Below, in pieces: positions 19,482 through 29,650 of a stretch of 35,000 bases of DNA. The notes beneath the pieces are model-generated. The model saw only the letters and a program-made list of their open reading frames with translations, did no database searches and was not told the DNA's origin. The stretch comes from Prorocentrum cordatum (Eukaryota > Sar > Dinophyceae > Prorocentrales > Prorocentraceae), in contig CAUYUJ010018726.1 in assembly GCA_963575745.1 (NCBI GenBank), positions 1,153,612 through 1,188,611 of the forward strand, read 5' to 3'. Made by a program: the position numbers and the translations under genes. Each line of letters opens with the position of its first letter. The stretch's first letter is position 1.

Positions 19482-20318
19482 TAGGCCAGGGGGGGGCCGG
19501 GCTGTTGCCGTACCCCCCCATAGGGGGGATTGGGGGGTCCCAGGGCTCCCGGACTGCCCGGGCCCGCTCCCAAACACGCCACGACACGCCAAGAGGGCTT
19601 GAAAGATTGCCAAGACAGCCCCCAGTGGCCCCGGACACGCCGAAGATGGTCTCAGGACGGCGGACGACGCCGTCAAAACGCCCCAAGAGCGCCTCCAGAG
19701 GCCCCTCCAAAGGGCCCCAGAAGCCGAACATCATCAACTTTCCGATGGTTTTTGATGCATTTTTGTGTTCTCCCATGTTCCGGCTCCGCACGGTCCCGGA
19801 CGGCGTCAGAGGCCCTTCAGATCGCTCCAAGACGGCCGAAGAGGCTCCCAAGAAAGCCCAGAGACGGCCCAGGAGGCTCCCCAGATAAGTCAAGAGGGCC
19901 TCGAAAGCGCCCCAAGAGAGCCCCAATAGCGACCCAAGAGGGCCCGAAGAGCGAGACATTTCAAGGTCTCCGGCCTGAGAGGCTCCTAGGACGCCCCCTG
20001 GAGGCCATCAAGAGGCTCCCAAGAAGCCCCGTGAGGCTCCCGAGAGGCTCCCCGGAAGCCCCAATAGGCCCCCAAGGGGCCCCCAGGGAAGCCCCTTGCG
20101 GGCCCCCAAGACACCTCGGTAAGTCGTATTTCCCATACAGGTTTCTGGGAACATGATTCCTTGGGCTTCCGCCCACCGCCCCAACCATGTTTCCAATAGG
20201 CTTGCCGACAAGGCCAAAAGGGGCCCCTCGGTAAGCCCCCAGAGGCCCCCCTCTTAAGAGAGCCGAACAAATCATGCTCCTGGAAAGCTTCCCGGGAGCA
20301 TGATTCTCTATCTCCGAG
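19482..20318 (-). repeat. decamer array B, first 0.8-kb unit
   Basis: Starts with GGGGGGGGCCGGGCTGTTGC and continues as CCCAAGAGGCC-type decamers, the complement of CTTGGG arrays A and C. An AT-richer linker lies at about 19720-19790. It is collinear with the next unit: both contain GAGGCCCTTCAGATCGCTCC followed by matching GACGGCCCAGGAGGCTCCCC segments. Hairpins with GGAACATGATTCC-like and CATGCTCC...GGAGCATG stems lie near 20121-20155 and 20274-20303. Confidence 0.75.
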
Positions 20319-20321
20319 TGG

Positions 20322-21130
20322 GCCCCGGGGGGGGGGGCCGGGCCGCTGCCTGTTCCCCCATCGGCCCATCGGTGCCCACCAGGGTTTGTGGGGGGGGTTC
20401 CAGAGCTCCCGAGGCGGCCAGAGCCCGCCCCGAAACAGGCCACGACAGGCTAAGGGGCCCAAGACGGTCCTAAGAGGCCCCGAAGACGCCCAAGATGCCT
20501 TCGGGACAGCCGACGAGGACTCCAACACGCTCCAGGACGGACTCAAGAGGCTCCCCAAGAGGGCCCTGGGAGGCAAGATTCACTCATTTTCCGAGTGTTT
20601 GGGATTTTGGCGTTCTCGCTTTTCTCGCTTTCCAGCGCTCCCTCACGGCCTCGGAGGCCCTTCAGATCGCTCCCAGACGGCCTGCGAGGCCCCGAAGAGA
20701 GCCCCAAGACGGCCCAGGAGGCTCCCCAGACAACCCAAGTGTGCCCCAAGAGCGCCCCAAGACAAGGCCCAGAGGGGGACCGCCAGCCAACTTTTCGAAG
20801 TCTCTGGCCCTAGAGGCCGCCTGTAGGCCCCTGGAGGCCACCAAGAGGCTCCCACCAAGCCCCGTGAGGCGCGCCCAAGAGGCCCCCGGGAAGCCCCAAA
20901 AGACCCCCGAGGGGCCCCCAGGGAACGCCAAGAGGCCCCCCAACACACCCCAAGAAATCATGTCCCCAGAAAGCCTTCCGGGGACATGTCTCATCATGGG
21001 CCCGAGAGTTCCCGGAGGCCCCCAAGGGGCCCCCCAGGGAACGCCCACGAGGCCCCCAACACACCCCAACAAACCATGTCCCCAGAAAGCCTTCCGGGGA
21101 CATGGTTCATCCTTGGCCCTAGAGTTCCAT
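20322..21130 (-). repeat. decamer array B, second 0.8-kb unit
   Basis: Starts with GGGGGGGGGGCCGGGCCGCT and repeats the order of the preceding unit: GC-rich start, linker (20575-20640), GAGGCCCTTCAGATCGCTCC block, CCCAAGAGGCC decamers, terminal hairpins. The reverse complement of its linker aligns with the plus-strand linkers at 22505 and 22846, which shows one repeat family in two orientations. Confidence 0.75.
20959..21104. repeat. two identical 30-bp hairpins 116 bp apart
   Basis: CATGTCCCCAGAAAGCCTTC followed by CGGGGACATG occurs at 20959-20988 and 21075-21104. The stems pair almost perfectly. Each is preceded by GAGGCCCCC(C)AACACACCCCAA and followed by a similar TCATC(A/C)T(G/T)GGCCC.AGAGTTCC piece, so a roughly 116-bp unit has been duplicated. 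Related hairpin halves occur near 20274-20303, 21465-21490 and 21518-21545. Confidence 0.8.
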
Positions 21131-21237
21131 CATGCTATACGAGAGCTGTCTCGGAAGTTGATTGGGAACATGATTGATCGCCTTCTCGCGGCCCTCCGCA
21201 GATCGTTTCGCACAAAGTTGCCCCAAGTGCCCTCTTG

Positions 21238-21285
21238 AACCGACGACGACGACGATGACGACGACGAAACGACGAAGACGAGGAC

Positions 21286-21359
<74 letters not shown>

Positions 21360-21387
21360 CGCGCCCCAAACAGGCGACGACGACATT

Positions 21388-21421
<34 letters not shown>

Positions 21422-21425
21422 CACG
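21238..21425 (+). repeat. (GAC)n trinucleotide block
   Basis: (GAC/ACG)n with ATGACG and AAACG interruptions and a short GCGCGCCCCAAACAGG break at about 21359-21374. Confidence 0.95.
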
Positions 21426-21660
21426 CCCCAACAGGCTCCCCACGACGCCCCCAAAACCCATGCTCCCAGAAGGCCTTCTGGGAACCCGATTCATCCGGCC
21501 TCCGCCCCCCTACGCAACCATGTTCCCCGAAAGCCTTTCGGAATGCGGATTGGTATGCGGGGACTGTGGTCCACTACTTCAGTGGAGCAGTGAATTCGTC
21601 AAGGCCTGGGGCCTGCTAGAACCTGAGCGAGCGCGAAGCGCGCGCGATGGTTCTAGTATA
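21426..21660. other. short unique stretch with decayed hairpins
   Basis: CATGCTCCCAGAAGGCCTTC and CATGTTCCCCGAAAGCCTTT resemble the hairpins of array B. No gene is recognised. Confidence 0.4.
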
Positions 21661-21805
21661 GATTACACGTAGATATATAGATGTGCATATACACGTTTGT
21701 GGGTATACTGATGCGCGTACACACATATATACACATATATATACATATGTATATATATATATATGTATACATATGTGTGTATACATGTGTGTGTATGTAA
21801 ATGTA
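21661..21805 (+). repeat. TA/TG-rich microsatellite zone
   Basis: Mixed TATATA, CACATATA and GTGTGTAT motifs with GTATATATATATATATGTAT near 21750. Confidence 0.85.
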
Positions 21806-22015
21806 GATCCATGATTGCGCGCACATGTGTATCATGCCTACGTGAGCAGATCTACGTGCACACATATGCGCGGTCGTGGCCACAGAGGGGGGCCAGAAAC
21901 ACAGTGAAGGGCTCGCGAGTGCCGAGCAACTTGGGTAGGAGACGGCATGGAGGACACGGAACGGCGACCTGGATTTACCAATGACAGTGTGTTTGGGACT
22001 ATGCAAAAAAACCGT

Positions 22016-23130
22016 GTGAGGGCGTTTGGGTGAGGGCGTTTGGGGGCCTCGGGACCGTGTCGCAGCGGGGCTCGATTATCTCGACGCTGAAGTTGTTCTG
22101 CGCCGTACGCTCTTGGAAGGCCTCGCGTTCAGGGTGTTAACGTCACGTCGACCTTATTGGAGCTTCCCGGGGCCTTCTGAGAGCCGCCGTGGGACGTGGT
22201 GCAGTCCCATTATGGCTTGGGCGCGTCTTGGGGCGCGTACTGGCTCTGTTGGGCTGTCTTGGGGTCATGTTCGGGCGCCTCGCTCGTTTTGGGGCTGTCT
22301 TGGCGGCCTTTTCGGGCGTTTTCGAATTTCTGTGGGGTCCTTGCGGGATCGTGTGGGAATCTTGGAAACTTCTTGGGGCTTCCTGAGTGGGGGCCTCTTA
22401 GGGCCCCTGCGGGGCCTCTTGGAGACCTCCTGGGGCCTCCTGGGGCCCTGTCGGGACTGTCTGGGGGCCCTCTTGGGCGGGTGTAGGGCCCTCTTGAGCT
22501 TGGAGCGTCGGGAAGCCGAAAAGGGAGAGCTCACAAATCTGTCACTAACCAACGGCGAATCAATGAATTTTGCCTCGTGGGGCCCTCTTAAGAGTGCTCT
22601 GGGAGGCCTTTTGGGACGTTTTGGAGCGATCTCGGACTTCTGTGAGGTCTTTGCTCGATCTTTTGGGACTCTTCGGGACCTCTTGGGGCTTCCCGAGGGC
22701 CTCTTGGGGGCCTCTTGGGGCCTCTACGGAGCCTCCTGGAGCCTCCTGGGACTGTCTCGGGGCCCTCTTTGGCCGGTTTCGAGCCCTCTTGGAGGTTTGT
22801 CGGGCCATCTTAGGGCGATCTTGGGGGCCTCGTGGCGTCTTGGAGCGTCGGGAAGCCGAAGAGGGGAGAACTCCCAAATCCCCCCACAAACCAATTGAAC
22901 ACCAATGAATTTTGCCTCGTGGGGTCCTCTTAGGAGTGCTCTTGGAGGCCTCATGGGACGTTTTGGAACGATCTTTCGGGGTATGACGGCTCCTTTGGGG
23001 TCGTCGTCGACCGTCTTGGGACTCTGTGGGGTCGTTTCGGGAGCGCGCCGGAGCGTCGGGGGTCCTTTGGGGCCGTCTTCGGTCTCTCGTGAGGTCCTCC
23101 CAGGTCGTTTGGGGGGCTGCCCGAAAAGCC
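22016..23130 (+). repeat. decamer array C (CTTGGGGCC)
   Basis: Begins with a GTGAGGGCGTTTGGG doublet and continues as CTTGGG/CTTCGG/CTCGGG decamers. Conserved linkers beginning GCGTCGGGAAGCCGAA and ending near CAATGAATTTTGCCTCGTGG occur at about 22505-22580 and 22846-22925, so one unit is about 340 bp. Frames such as the 290-codon one over 22026-22898 are repeat translations rather than a protein. Confidence 0.85.
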
Positions 23131-23999
23131 CAGGGTGGGCCACATTCGTTAGCGGGGGGGGCGGTAGTGTGGGGAGGGGAGGGGCTTTTTCTGGGGTCCC
23201 TGGCCCTATGAAAATTTACGAATAGGTATATATCCTGAGTGCTATTATGGCTGTCTCGCCGAGGGGCAGAGCCCAAGCAGTGCGTCTTTTGAAGTTCCAG
23301 GGGGTGATTGATCACGTGAGGCGTTCGAGAGGGCATCGCTCTCGAGGGTAGATGGAGTTGACATCCCTCCCCGAGCGGAAGGCGGCGGAGGTTGGCGGAA
23401 GTTTACAACAAGGGGACTGTTCTGCCGTTGGAAGTCGGCGGAAGGCTGGCGGAAGGCCCAAGGGATGACAGCGTGTTTGGGTTCAGCCGAAGCGGCCACG
23501 TGGGCTTAGCCAACCCCAGCGGTACGGATTGCAGATTTGATTTCTGTGTCGTATTTTGTGATTGCCAGTTCGTCCGAATGTTCTTTAACCAGCCTCAGGG
23601 CAGCTGCACTTGCTCTGTCTGTGTTGCGAACGTGCCCGTGCCGACCGAAGGAGCGCAAGTGGTTCCCCAAGCGCAGAGACAGCGGCTTCACGCCGTCGAC
23701 CAAGTTCCGACAGAAGCATAAAGGCTTTCGGCTTGCATCTCGGAGGTGGGAGAGTCGGATGAGTTCTCGCAGCAACTGTTGGCGACCAGTTGGCACTCAG
23801 GGGGGGAAACACACAGGCACACTTCAACGTTGACTTCCAGGAACGTCTGGGGAAATATGGAGGGGGAAACTAAAATCGAGAACATATTGGAAAAAATTGG
23901 GAAGCACGAGATGTGTGTGTGTGTGTGTTTTTGTGAGTGTGTGTGTCCCTGGACCCTTCAGACAAGGGGCTCGGGCGAGTGGGGCGGCCACCTCAGAAG
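23131..23999. other. unique DNA with a small GGCGGAAG repeat and a TG run
   Basis: 23378-23457 has several copies of GGCGGAAG or GGCGGAGG. 23911-23945 is TG-rich. The minus strand at 23509-23799 has an ORF with protein-like composition but no recognisable family. Confidence 0.4.
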
Positions 24000-24208
24000 A
24001 CTCGGGGGAGACGTGAGACTCGAGTACGCCGGAACCCTGTTCTGCTGGCGCTCTTTGACGAGGCGCATCTTAGATTCTGACGGTCCGGTTTTGTGGGATG
24101 GTTGCGGCGGGAGTTTGCGTCAAATTTCAGATTGAGTTGCGTCATTTTCATGGTGGCCCCGGTCAGGCCAACACGAGTCCTCCGAACCCGAGGCTTACGT
24201 CTCACCGA
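24000..24208. mobile_element. possible old foldback element
   Basis: GGGGAGACGTGAGACTCGAG (24004-24023) and its continuation pair imperfectly with CGAACCCGAGGCTTACGTCT at 24183-24202. Further in, TTTGACGAGGCGCATCTTAG and the complement of the region near 24110-24140 also match with gaps. Identity is only moderate and there is no duplication of the target site, so it may be chance. Confidence 0.25.
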
Positions 24209-24323
24209 AACACATGGGGGGTTCTAAGAAAGCGCGCGCACCCTCGAAGCAGCGGGGGGGCTTTCTTACAAGGCCCGCCCCTGGCCCTAGATCTTGCCCA
24301 ATCTAGTGTGCCGCCAACATGTT

Positions 24324-24563
24324 CTAATGCCCACGCGGGAGAGAGCACTTGTTTATGTTGAGTTTCATTCCTTGCTCACAGCTGTTCGCAATCGCCAGGG
24401 TATCTCGCTCCCTGCACCACGTGGGAATGCGAGCCATGGGCAAAGTACAGGGTGATTGTGTGATTGCGTATACTGCACGCGCACTGCGTTTGTGCCATGC
24501 ATTCTTGTGTTTCTTTCCCCTCAGTGGGAGTATCAAAAGTGGGCGTGTGGATCGCGGGCGCAT
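24324..24563 (-). pseudogene. very weak LINE reverse-transcriptase-like remnant
   Basis: The minus frame contains WCRERDTLAIANSCEQGMKL followed by NINKC. This has the style of the L..W....GMKLN..KC segment that follows the YADD box in non-LTR reverse transcriptases, with VYAITQS about 40 residues upstream where the box would be, but without its aspartates. No other motif is seen. If real it is dead and only a fragment; chance is quite likely. Confidence 0.12.
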
Positions 24564-25592
24564 CCTGCGGCATTGCCCAAATGGCCCAGCATTCCTTCAT
24601 GCTCCCATGGGGATGGGGCTCATACTATGGGCGACCATTCTTTGACTGGCCCACGACTCAGGCAATTTCCAACGAAAGCCTGGCAAGGGAATTAGCGCTT
24701 TCTGCGTTGTTGAACCATTTGTTGCAATGGGCACTGGCGTGACGAAGAATCCGATCGCGTCAACTAGGGCGTCAGTTGCATTATGCCACGCTCTTCGCCC
24801 TACCAACCGAAGCGGGGGTTCCCAACTCAGGCTCCATGGGGAGGATGTCCCTGTGAAGCCGAAACCATACAGTTGAGCGCCGTCGGTGTTCCGTAGAACT
24901 AGTATCCTGCTCCATAGAGCGTATCGAACAGGAGAGGTGCTGGCCGTCCGTTGATGAGCATATTGCCGCGCTCCATACGTTTTTCAGATGCAGATCGTGT
25001 TGCGGTATTCCGTCCGGTATTCTGGCTAGTTGGCATCGTGCTCACACACCGGTGCAAGGACGCGGATGCGGCAAGTTCTTCAATATCATGTTCTTTCGTT
25101 GAAGGGAGCATCTTCGCCGTCCATTGTGTTGGCCAGGCCCCCAGCCCTTGAGGTGTTGACACTTGCGGTCCTACCCACCCCGAGACTGTCTGCAACTCAT
25201 CTGGGGCCCCCTTCATCGGGCGCCCTCATCGAGGTCACCGCACGGTTTTGGGACTCGGGGTGCTCTGCGTGGACGTTTAGGGCGACAAGTCTCTGAGGTC
25301 CACAAGCCGTGTGGTGACGGATCGCGTGGTGAGGTCGTTGAGGATTCCCGAGGTCACCAAGCGGTCCGTTTCATTCGCCATTTTGCTGCCCCCGGGAGGC
25401 CGTCGGCGCCGTCGCTGCGCAGTTTGTTTTTAGGGGGCCTTTCGGGGGCCATGCGGCACGACGGCCTGCCAGCACTGACAGTGACTTGGACTCGTGCGAA
25501 GACGAAAGTTCAGACTTCGCCTTGGCGCTGGTCCTCAGTGCCTCCGCCGTCCTCGTGGTTCATTCCTCGCCCTGGGGACCACTGCTCTGCAG
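24564..25592. other. unique DNA, no recognised gene
   Basis: Balanced composition with overlapping short frames on both strands. No tandem or inverted repeat is evident. Confidence 0.4.
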
Positions 25593-25727
25593 GCGAGACG
25601 TGGGAGTGGCACTACATCAAGGAGCGCGCGCCAGACGAGCCCGAGGGCCCCGAGGTCACAGAGGAGGAGGAGGCGCCAGCTCCCCTCCTTGTGGGGGGGA
25701 GGGCGGGGAGGAGCTTTTCCTTCGCAG
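25593..25727 (+). CDS. candidate internal exon
   Basis: A good acceptor-like sequence (CCACTGCTCTGCAG ending at 25592) precedes a frame reading ETWEWHYIKERAPDEPEGPE followed by VTEEEEAPAPLLVGG, with mostly G/C-ending codons. Just upstream, another plus frame reads DSCEDESSDFALALVLSASA, acidic and then hydrophobic, which could be a separate exon. I do not recognise a family. The right boundary is uncertain; TTGTGGGGG near 25690 is a weak donor. Evidence is composition plus one splice-like site only. Confidence 0.22.
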
Positions 25728-26009
25728 CGCAGCACTCGGCAACACATGGCTGCAGCGGCAGGGCGCATGGGCATCACAGCGGCAGGAGCAGACGATTGTA
25801 AAGACATAGTCTGTCAGGCATTCGCTCTGATTTCCAGGTCGGCGGCGGAATCTCAATCTTACCCTCGCCAATCCACGATTCAGGCAGCTCGATGGGCTGC
25901 CCGGGTAGGGTCCAGAATTCGTCGAACACGTGGCGAAATCCGAACCTGGCCCGCGCCTCTTATGGATTCCAGGAGAATCGGTTGGTGGTGGGGGTAGGGT
26001 CAGGGATTC

Positions 26010-26214
26010 GGAGGCCTAGAGGTCAACACCAGCATCAATATCGGCGGTGTGCCCCCACCACGAGAAGATGATCCCGATCTCGGCGATGTTGCGATGGCGG
26101 TACTATTCGGGCTTCCTTTGTGGCCGAAAAATGACCACCAACACTGAAATCTAGGAGCATCTTCCCCCGGTGGAGGCGACCCCCTGTGTTGGTGTTGGTG
26201 CCCATTTCCAATCC
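26010..26214. mobile_element. foldback element, GGTGTTGGTGCCCATTT family, copy 1
   Basis: The left arm GGAGGCCTAGAGGTCAACAC and following TCGGCGGTGTGCCCCCACC pair imperfectly with the right arm GGTGGAGGCGACC...GTGTTGGTGTTGGTGCC. The centre is itself palindromic (GATCCCGATCTCGG against AATCTAGGAGCATC). The right end also makes a separate hairpin, 26169-26187 with 26216-26231. A collinear copy is at 34365-34550. Confidence 0.6.
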
Positions 26215-26772
26215 TACAGGGGGTCGCCACCTATGTGGGTGGGCGCTGGAACCCCCTTCCCCGAACCACCCAGCAGGGCCTGCGGCGCCGCCCAGAGGAG
26301 GCCGCTCCGCGCAGAGGGGCGGCGGGGGCCGGGGAGAAGGGGTCCAGTGCCGACCCCAGGGGCCCGCGCGGACTTCCAGAAGCTGCTGGTGAAGAAGTTG
26401 TTCGGGCGTGGCGTCATGGGGGAAAGGAGGGCTGAAGAAAGTTGCACCCTTTATCGGGAAGGTCGAAATGGCTACGAAAAGAATTGGCACGATGCCCAAC
26501 AACAGTTCCTGTTCTTTTTGAAAGGGCCCGCTGTCGGTGTTGACGCGGACGTCCGTTTGAGACAGACGGCCGACTGCTGAACAGCCGTCGCTGTCGGTTT
26601 TGGACAACCTCTGTTATTGGGCATTGTACCTCTTTTTCCCGTACCCCTTCCGGGCGTCCGAATTTTCTGCCAGGGCCCCCTTGGGGCCCAAAAGGAGCAG
26701 GAAAGGAATGCCCGAAGTTGTTTTGCCGCTCTTCTCTCGGGAGAGGGGGAGGGCGCGCTGCGGCTGAAGGCC
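26215..26772. other. unique DNA, no recognised gene
   Basis: Open frames follow GC composition. No gene is recognised. Confidence 0.4.
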
Positions 26773-26957
26773 AGGCATACCAGGCGGGGTCGGAGCACCT
26801 GGGGTCGGAGGATCGCGCCGCGTCGGCGATGCAGCTCGATGTGGATCCCGATGTTCTCCACGCCGATGTCGCCGATGCATCGCCGACGTCGGCGATGCAT
26901 CGGCGATGAGGCGTGCTCCTTCGACCCCATTTACTCGGGCCCCATTCAGGGGGGGCT
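26773..26957. mobile_element. GCATCG-core foldback family, copy 2
   Basis: The left arm AGGCATACCAGGCGGGGTCG carries a second GGGGTCGGAGGATCGCGCCG block. The right arm CCTTCGACCCCATTTACTCG ends in GGGGGGGCTTC. The core contains GCCGATGCATCGCCGACGTC and GGCGATGCATCGGCGATG. Collinear with 10491-10695 and 32489-32647. Confidence 0.6.
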
Positions 26958-27176
26958 TCTATTAGGGGCGATCCGGGGGGCTCGGATTGCCTTCCCTCCG
27001 TGGCCCTCCTCCCTCCCTCCTGCCATCCCTCTCCTCCATCCAGGGGCCTCCCCCTGGCGTTGCTCCCTCATCCATCTTCGAACCTCCGAGTGCTCTGCGC
27101 ACGTAGCTGTCGCTGCAACCAAGAAGTCTCGGGCGCGTGTGCGCGCGTGTGTGCGTATGCTAGAAATGAGGTGCTC

Positions 27177-27325
27177 TTGATTCCCAGGTCCCAGTCTACT
27201 TCAAGCGCCTTCCGATTTCAAGAGTCGATGCTGCTTCTGCTGTGTGTTGCCATTCTCTGGGAGGCCTGGACCCAATGTACTGAATCAGCCTTCCTACCTT
27301 ATGTTTGTACCTACTTCTTCCGATC
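27177..27325 (+). repeat. dispersed repeat pair, copy 1
   Basis: Shares TTGATTCCCAGGTCCCAGTC, TACTTCAAGCGCCTTC, TTTCAAGAGTCGAT and CCTTCCTACCTTATG in order with 30333-30485. The function is unknown. Confidence 0.6.
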
Positions 27326-27429
27326 GACGCGTCGTGCCCGCCATACCCGTGAAAAGGGCCGCTCGACTAACAAGCGTGCGTGTGACCGCGTCCCCTTCCC
27401 ACGCGCGAAGCGCACAGCAGAGTGAAGTG

Positions 27430-27798
27430 ATGACAACGTTAGCTTCTTTGCTCGCTCTCTGGAAAGAGCTCAGCTATACGGAAGTCCAGCACACGATCCG
27501 CCTTGTGTCTACTACTTTGGCTGGCAGTTCTCTTTTATGTTCCATGGTTTCATTTTTTGTTGATGATACTAAAGTTGATGTTACATGGATGTGTTGTGGT
27601 TTAAAAGTCAGTGCGTGCGCTCTGCTGAGGCAAACCATGGTTCCGCTCTGCCACAGGCCGCCCGGGTGGAGCAACGGTAGGGGGAAACAATTAGCGGACA
27701 CTCCCCCGCCTCCCCCAAACTCAAAGTTGGCACGCGCGGAGGGGGAGACTGCGGTCGAAGTGCAACTCGTCAGACCCACCGCAACCCTTGAACATTAG
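27430..27798 (+). CDS. possible hypothetical ORF, 122 aa
   Basis: An ATG-started frame with non-repetitive composition: an N-terminal Leu/Thr-rich part, a short hydrophobic stretch (SLLCSMVSFFV) and a Pro-rich, polar C-terminus. I recognise no domain. An FVDD sequence is present, but none of the other reverse-transcriptase motifs are. Coding status is uncertain. Confidence 0.13.
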   Translation: MTTLASLLALWKELSYTEVQHTIRLVSTTLAGSSLLCSMVSFFVDDTKVDVTWMCCGLKVSACALLRQTMVPLCHRPPGWSNGRGKQLADTPPPPPNSKLARAEGETAVEVQLVRPTATLEH

Positions 27799-27909
27799 GG
27801 GGAGGGGGAGGCGTGGATCAATGAATGTGACATGCGTGTTCGCTATTTTTCCAAGGCCTCAATCTCGTGTCCAGGCCAGAACAGTTTTTTAATCAGCATG
27901 CGGCCTATC

Positions 27910-28060
27910 CGGCGCATCTTGTGGCTTCTGGGGCCCCCTTCGAGCCATGCTGGGCAATCGTCTGGCCTTCTGGAGGCCTCGGCGGGAGATCTTGACGTCG
28001 TCTTGGGACCATCTTTGTGCCTGATTTGGCCATCGTTCCTTTGAGCCCCGAAGGCCCCGC
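27910..28060 (+). repeat. short decamer-like tract
   Basis: CTTCTGGGGCC, CTTCTGGAGGCC and CGTCTTGGGACC are similar to the CTTGGG arrays but irregular. Confidence 0.4.
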
Positions 28061-28269
28061 GAGCCTTGTGAGTTGACTTGGCTTCGTGGGCCCTGTGGAC
28101 CTCATATGAATACGGTCTCTCCATGAACAATACGAGCCCCAGAGAGACCCAAGCTGGCCAAAGACGGCCTCCAGGGGAATCCAACGCGGCCCGAATCAGC
28201 CCGAACGCGGCCCCAGGGTGGCCCCACGACGGGAACAAGATACCTACCCCCGAAGAGGAATCCTGAGGA

Positions 28270-28695
28270 GTCCAGGAACCCAGGGGAGTCACAAGGTATC
28301 TCAGGGAATCCTGGGGAACCGTGAAGACTCCTGAAACTGTTTTTGAAGGTCCCTCCGAGGCTTTCAGGAAACCTCCCAGAAGCGTATAAGGAGCTTCTCA
28401 GGAGCTCCTCAGACTACTTTCAGAAGCTTTTCAGAAGCCTGCCAGAAGCCTCTCTCAGAAGTCCCTCTCAGAAGCCTCTCAGACGCCTTTTAGGTACCTC
28501 TGAGAAGCCTTTCCGATGCATTCCAGAAGCAGACGAATTCTGAGGAACCCTGGGACCCTGAAGACTCCTGAAAGGCTTCGTACATGCTCCTAAGTTGCTT
28601 CTGGGAGCCTCCACTAAACCTCGCAGAAACCTTCCGGGAGCATCTCAGGAGCCTCCGAGAAGCCTCTCAGGAGCCTCCAGGAAGCCTCCAGCCAG
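28270..28695 (+). repeat. CTCAGAAGCCT decamer array
   Basis: TCAGAAGCCT, CAGGAGCCTC and GAGAAGCCT motifs recur about every 10-12 bp, with GGGACCCTGAAGACTCCTGA-like punctuation near 28552 and a related GTGAAGACTCCTGAAACTG near 28320. Confidence 0.75.
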
Positions 28696-29409
28696 CAATG
28701 TAGCAAGTGATATTCAATCTGAAGAGCTCTTACCGAAAGTAGTATTCCAATATTCAGGGACAGTTCAGCTCAGCTAAATTCAGCCTGCGTGCCGGCTCCC
28801 GGAGGGGCGGCCACCTTGAACAATACACCCCAGGTGTTATTGTTTTGGGTGGGTCGGCCCGTCTGGTAGACAGTAGAAGGGAGACAGGACTGGAGAGAGA
28901 AAACAAACAAAAGACAATACACCTACAATGACGCAATGGTCGAGCATGACACCTCACAGCCTTGCGCCTCCAAGGGGGCAAGCGGATACCATGTCAGAGC
29001 GTTGCATTATGTTTGCGATTAGTTCAGGCCTTGTAGCTGCCCAGGACTCCAGCGACGGCGACGCCTCGAAGCCTACAGCGCACTAATCGTATCCAGATGC
29101 ATGTTTGAGGACTCTGCGCCAACCCACTGGTAGTCGTTCCGTGGCCATCGTCGAAGTGTTGCCGCGCGAACGCCTGCGACGCTCGCGTTCACCAGCGTCG
29201 CACTGACAGGAGTTACGCCTGCCAGCGCAACGCCGGCGAGCTGGATCTAACACCGGCGACCCGGGCTGCTCGCCTTGGGGGGCGGCCGCGGTCGGCGCCC
29301 TCCTCGGGAGGAAGCCGGGTATGCCTCCTGCAGGTCCCCGTCTGGGGCTCGTCCACCGGTGGCGACAAGGCTCCGAGCTGTTCTCTGCGGGTCGTCCTCG
29401 CGTGAGCCT
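28696..29409. other. unique DNA with one hairpin, no recognised gene
   Basis: AACAATACACC pairs with GGTGTTATTGTT at 28819-28844. Otherwise nothing is recognised. Confidence 0.4.
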
Positions 29410-29650
29410 GGGATGTGGACGAGATGTATAAGCATCAATATCCACGGCGTCAGGGCCTTTCTGGGAAGGGGCGCCACAAGGCCGAGTCGCAGTGGAAACA
29501 TACATATATATATATATGGACAAGAATCTAGCCTAGGGGCCCAAGTTTCTATCCATCTCAATGGCGCCTCGGCTGTCCTGGAAAGGGAGCCCGAAATTCC
29601 CAGACGCAGAGGAAATGAATATGGATGTACATCCTGCCCGCATGGGGGAG
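29410..29650. mobile_element. possible old foldback element
   Basis: ATGTATAAGCATCAATATCC and GGCGTCAGGGCCTTTCTGGG in the left half match, with gaps, the complement of GGGAGCCCGAAATTCCCAGA and ATATGGATGTACATCC in the right half. AGCATCAATATC is also present in the left arm of the element at 26010. Divergence is high. Confidence 0.3.

Noticed and set aside
26280-26400. Possible fourth CGCGCGGA-family element
   Set aside because: Only GGTCCAGTGCCGACC and CGCGCGGACTTCC are similar; there is no pairing arm.
27535-27570. FVDD sequence resembling a reverse-transcriptase catalytic box
   Set aside because: No neighbouring reverse-transcriptase motifs in the frame; four residues are expected by chance.
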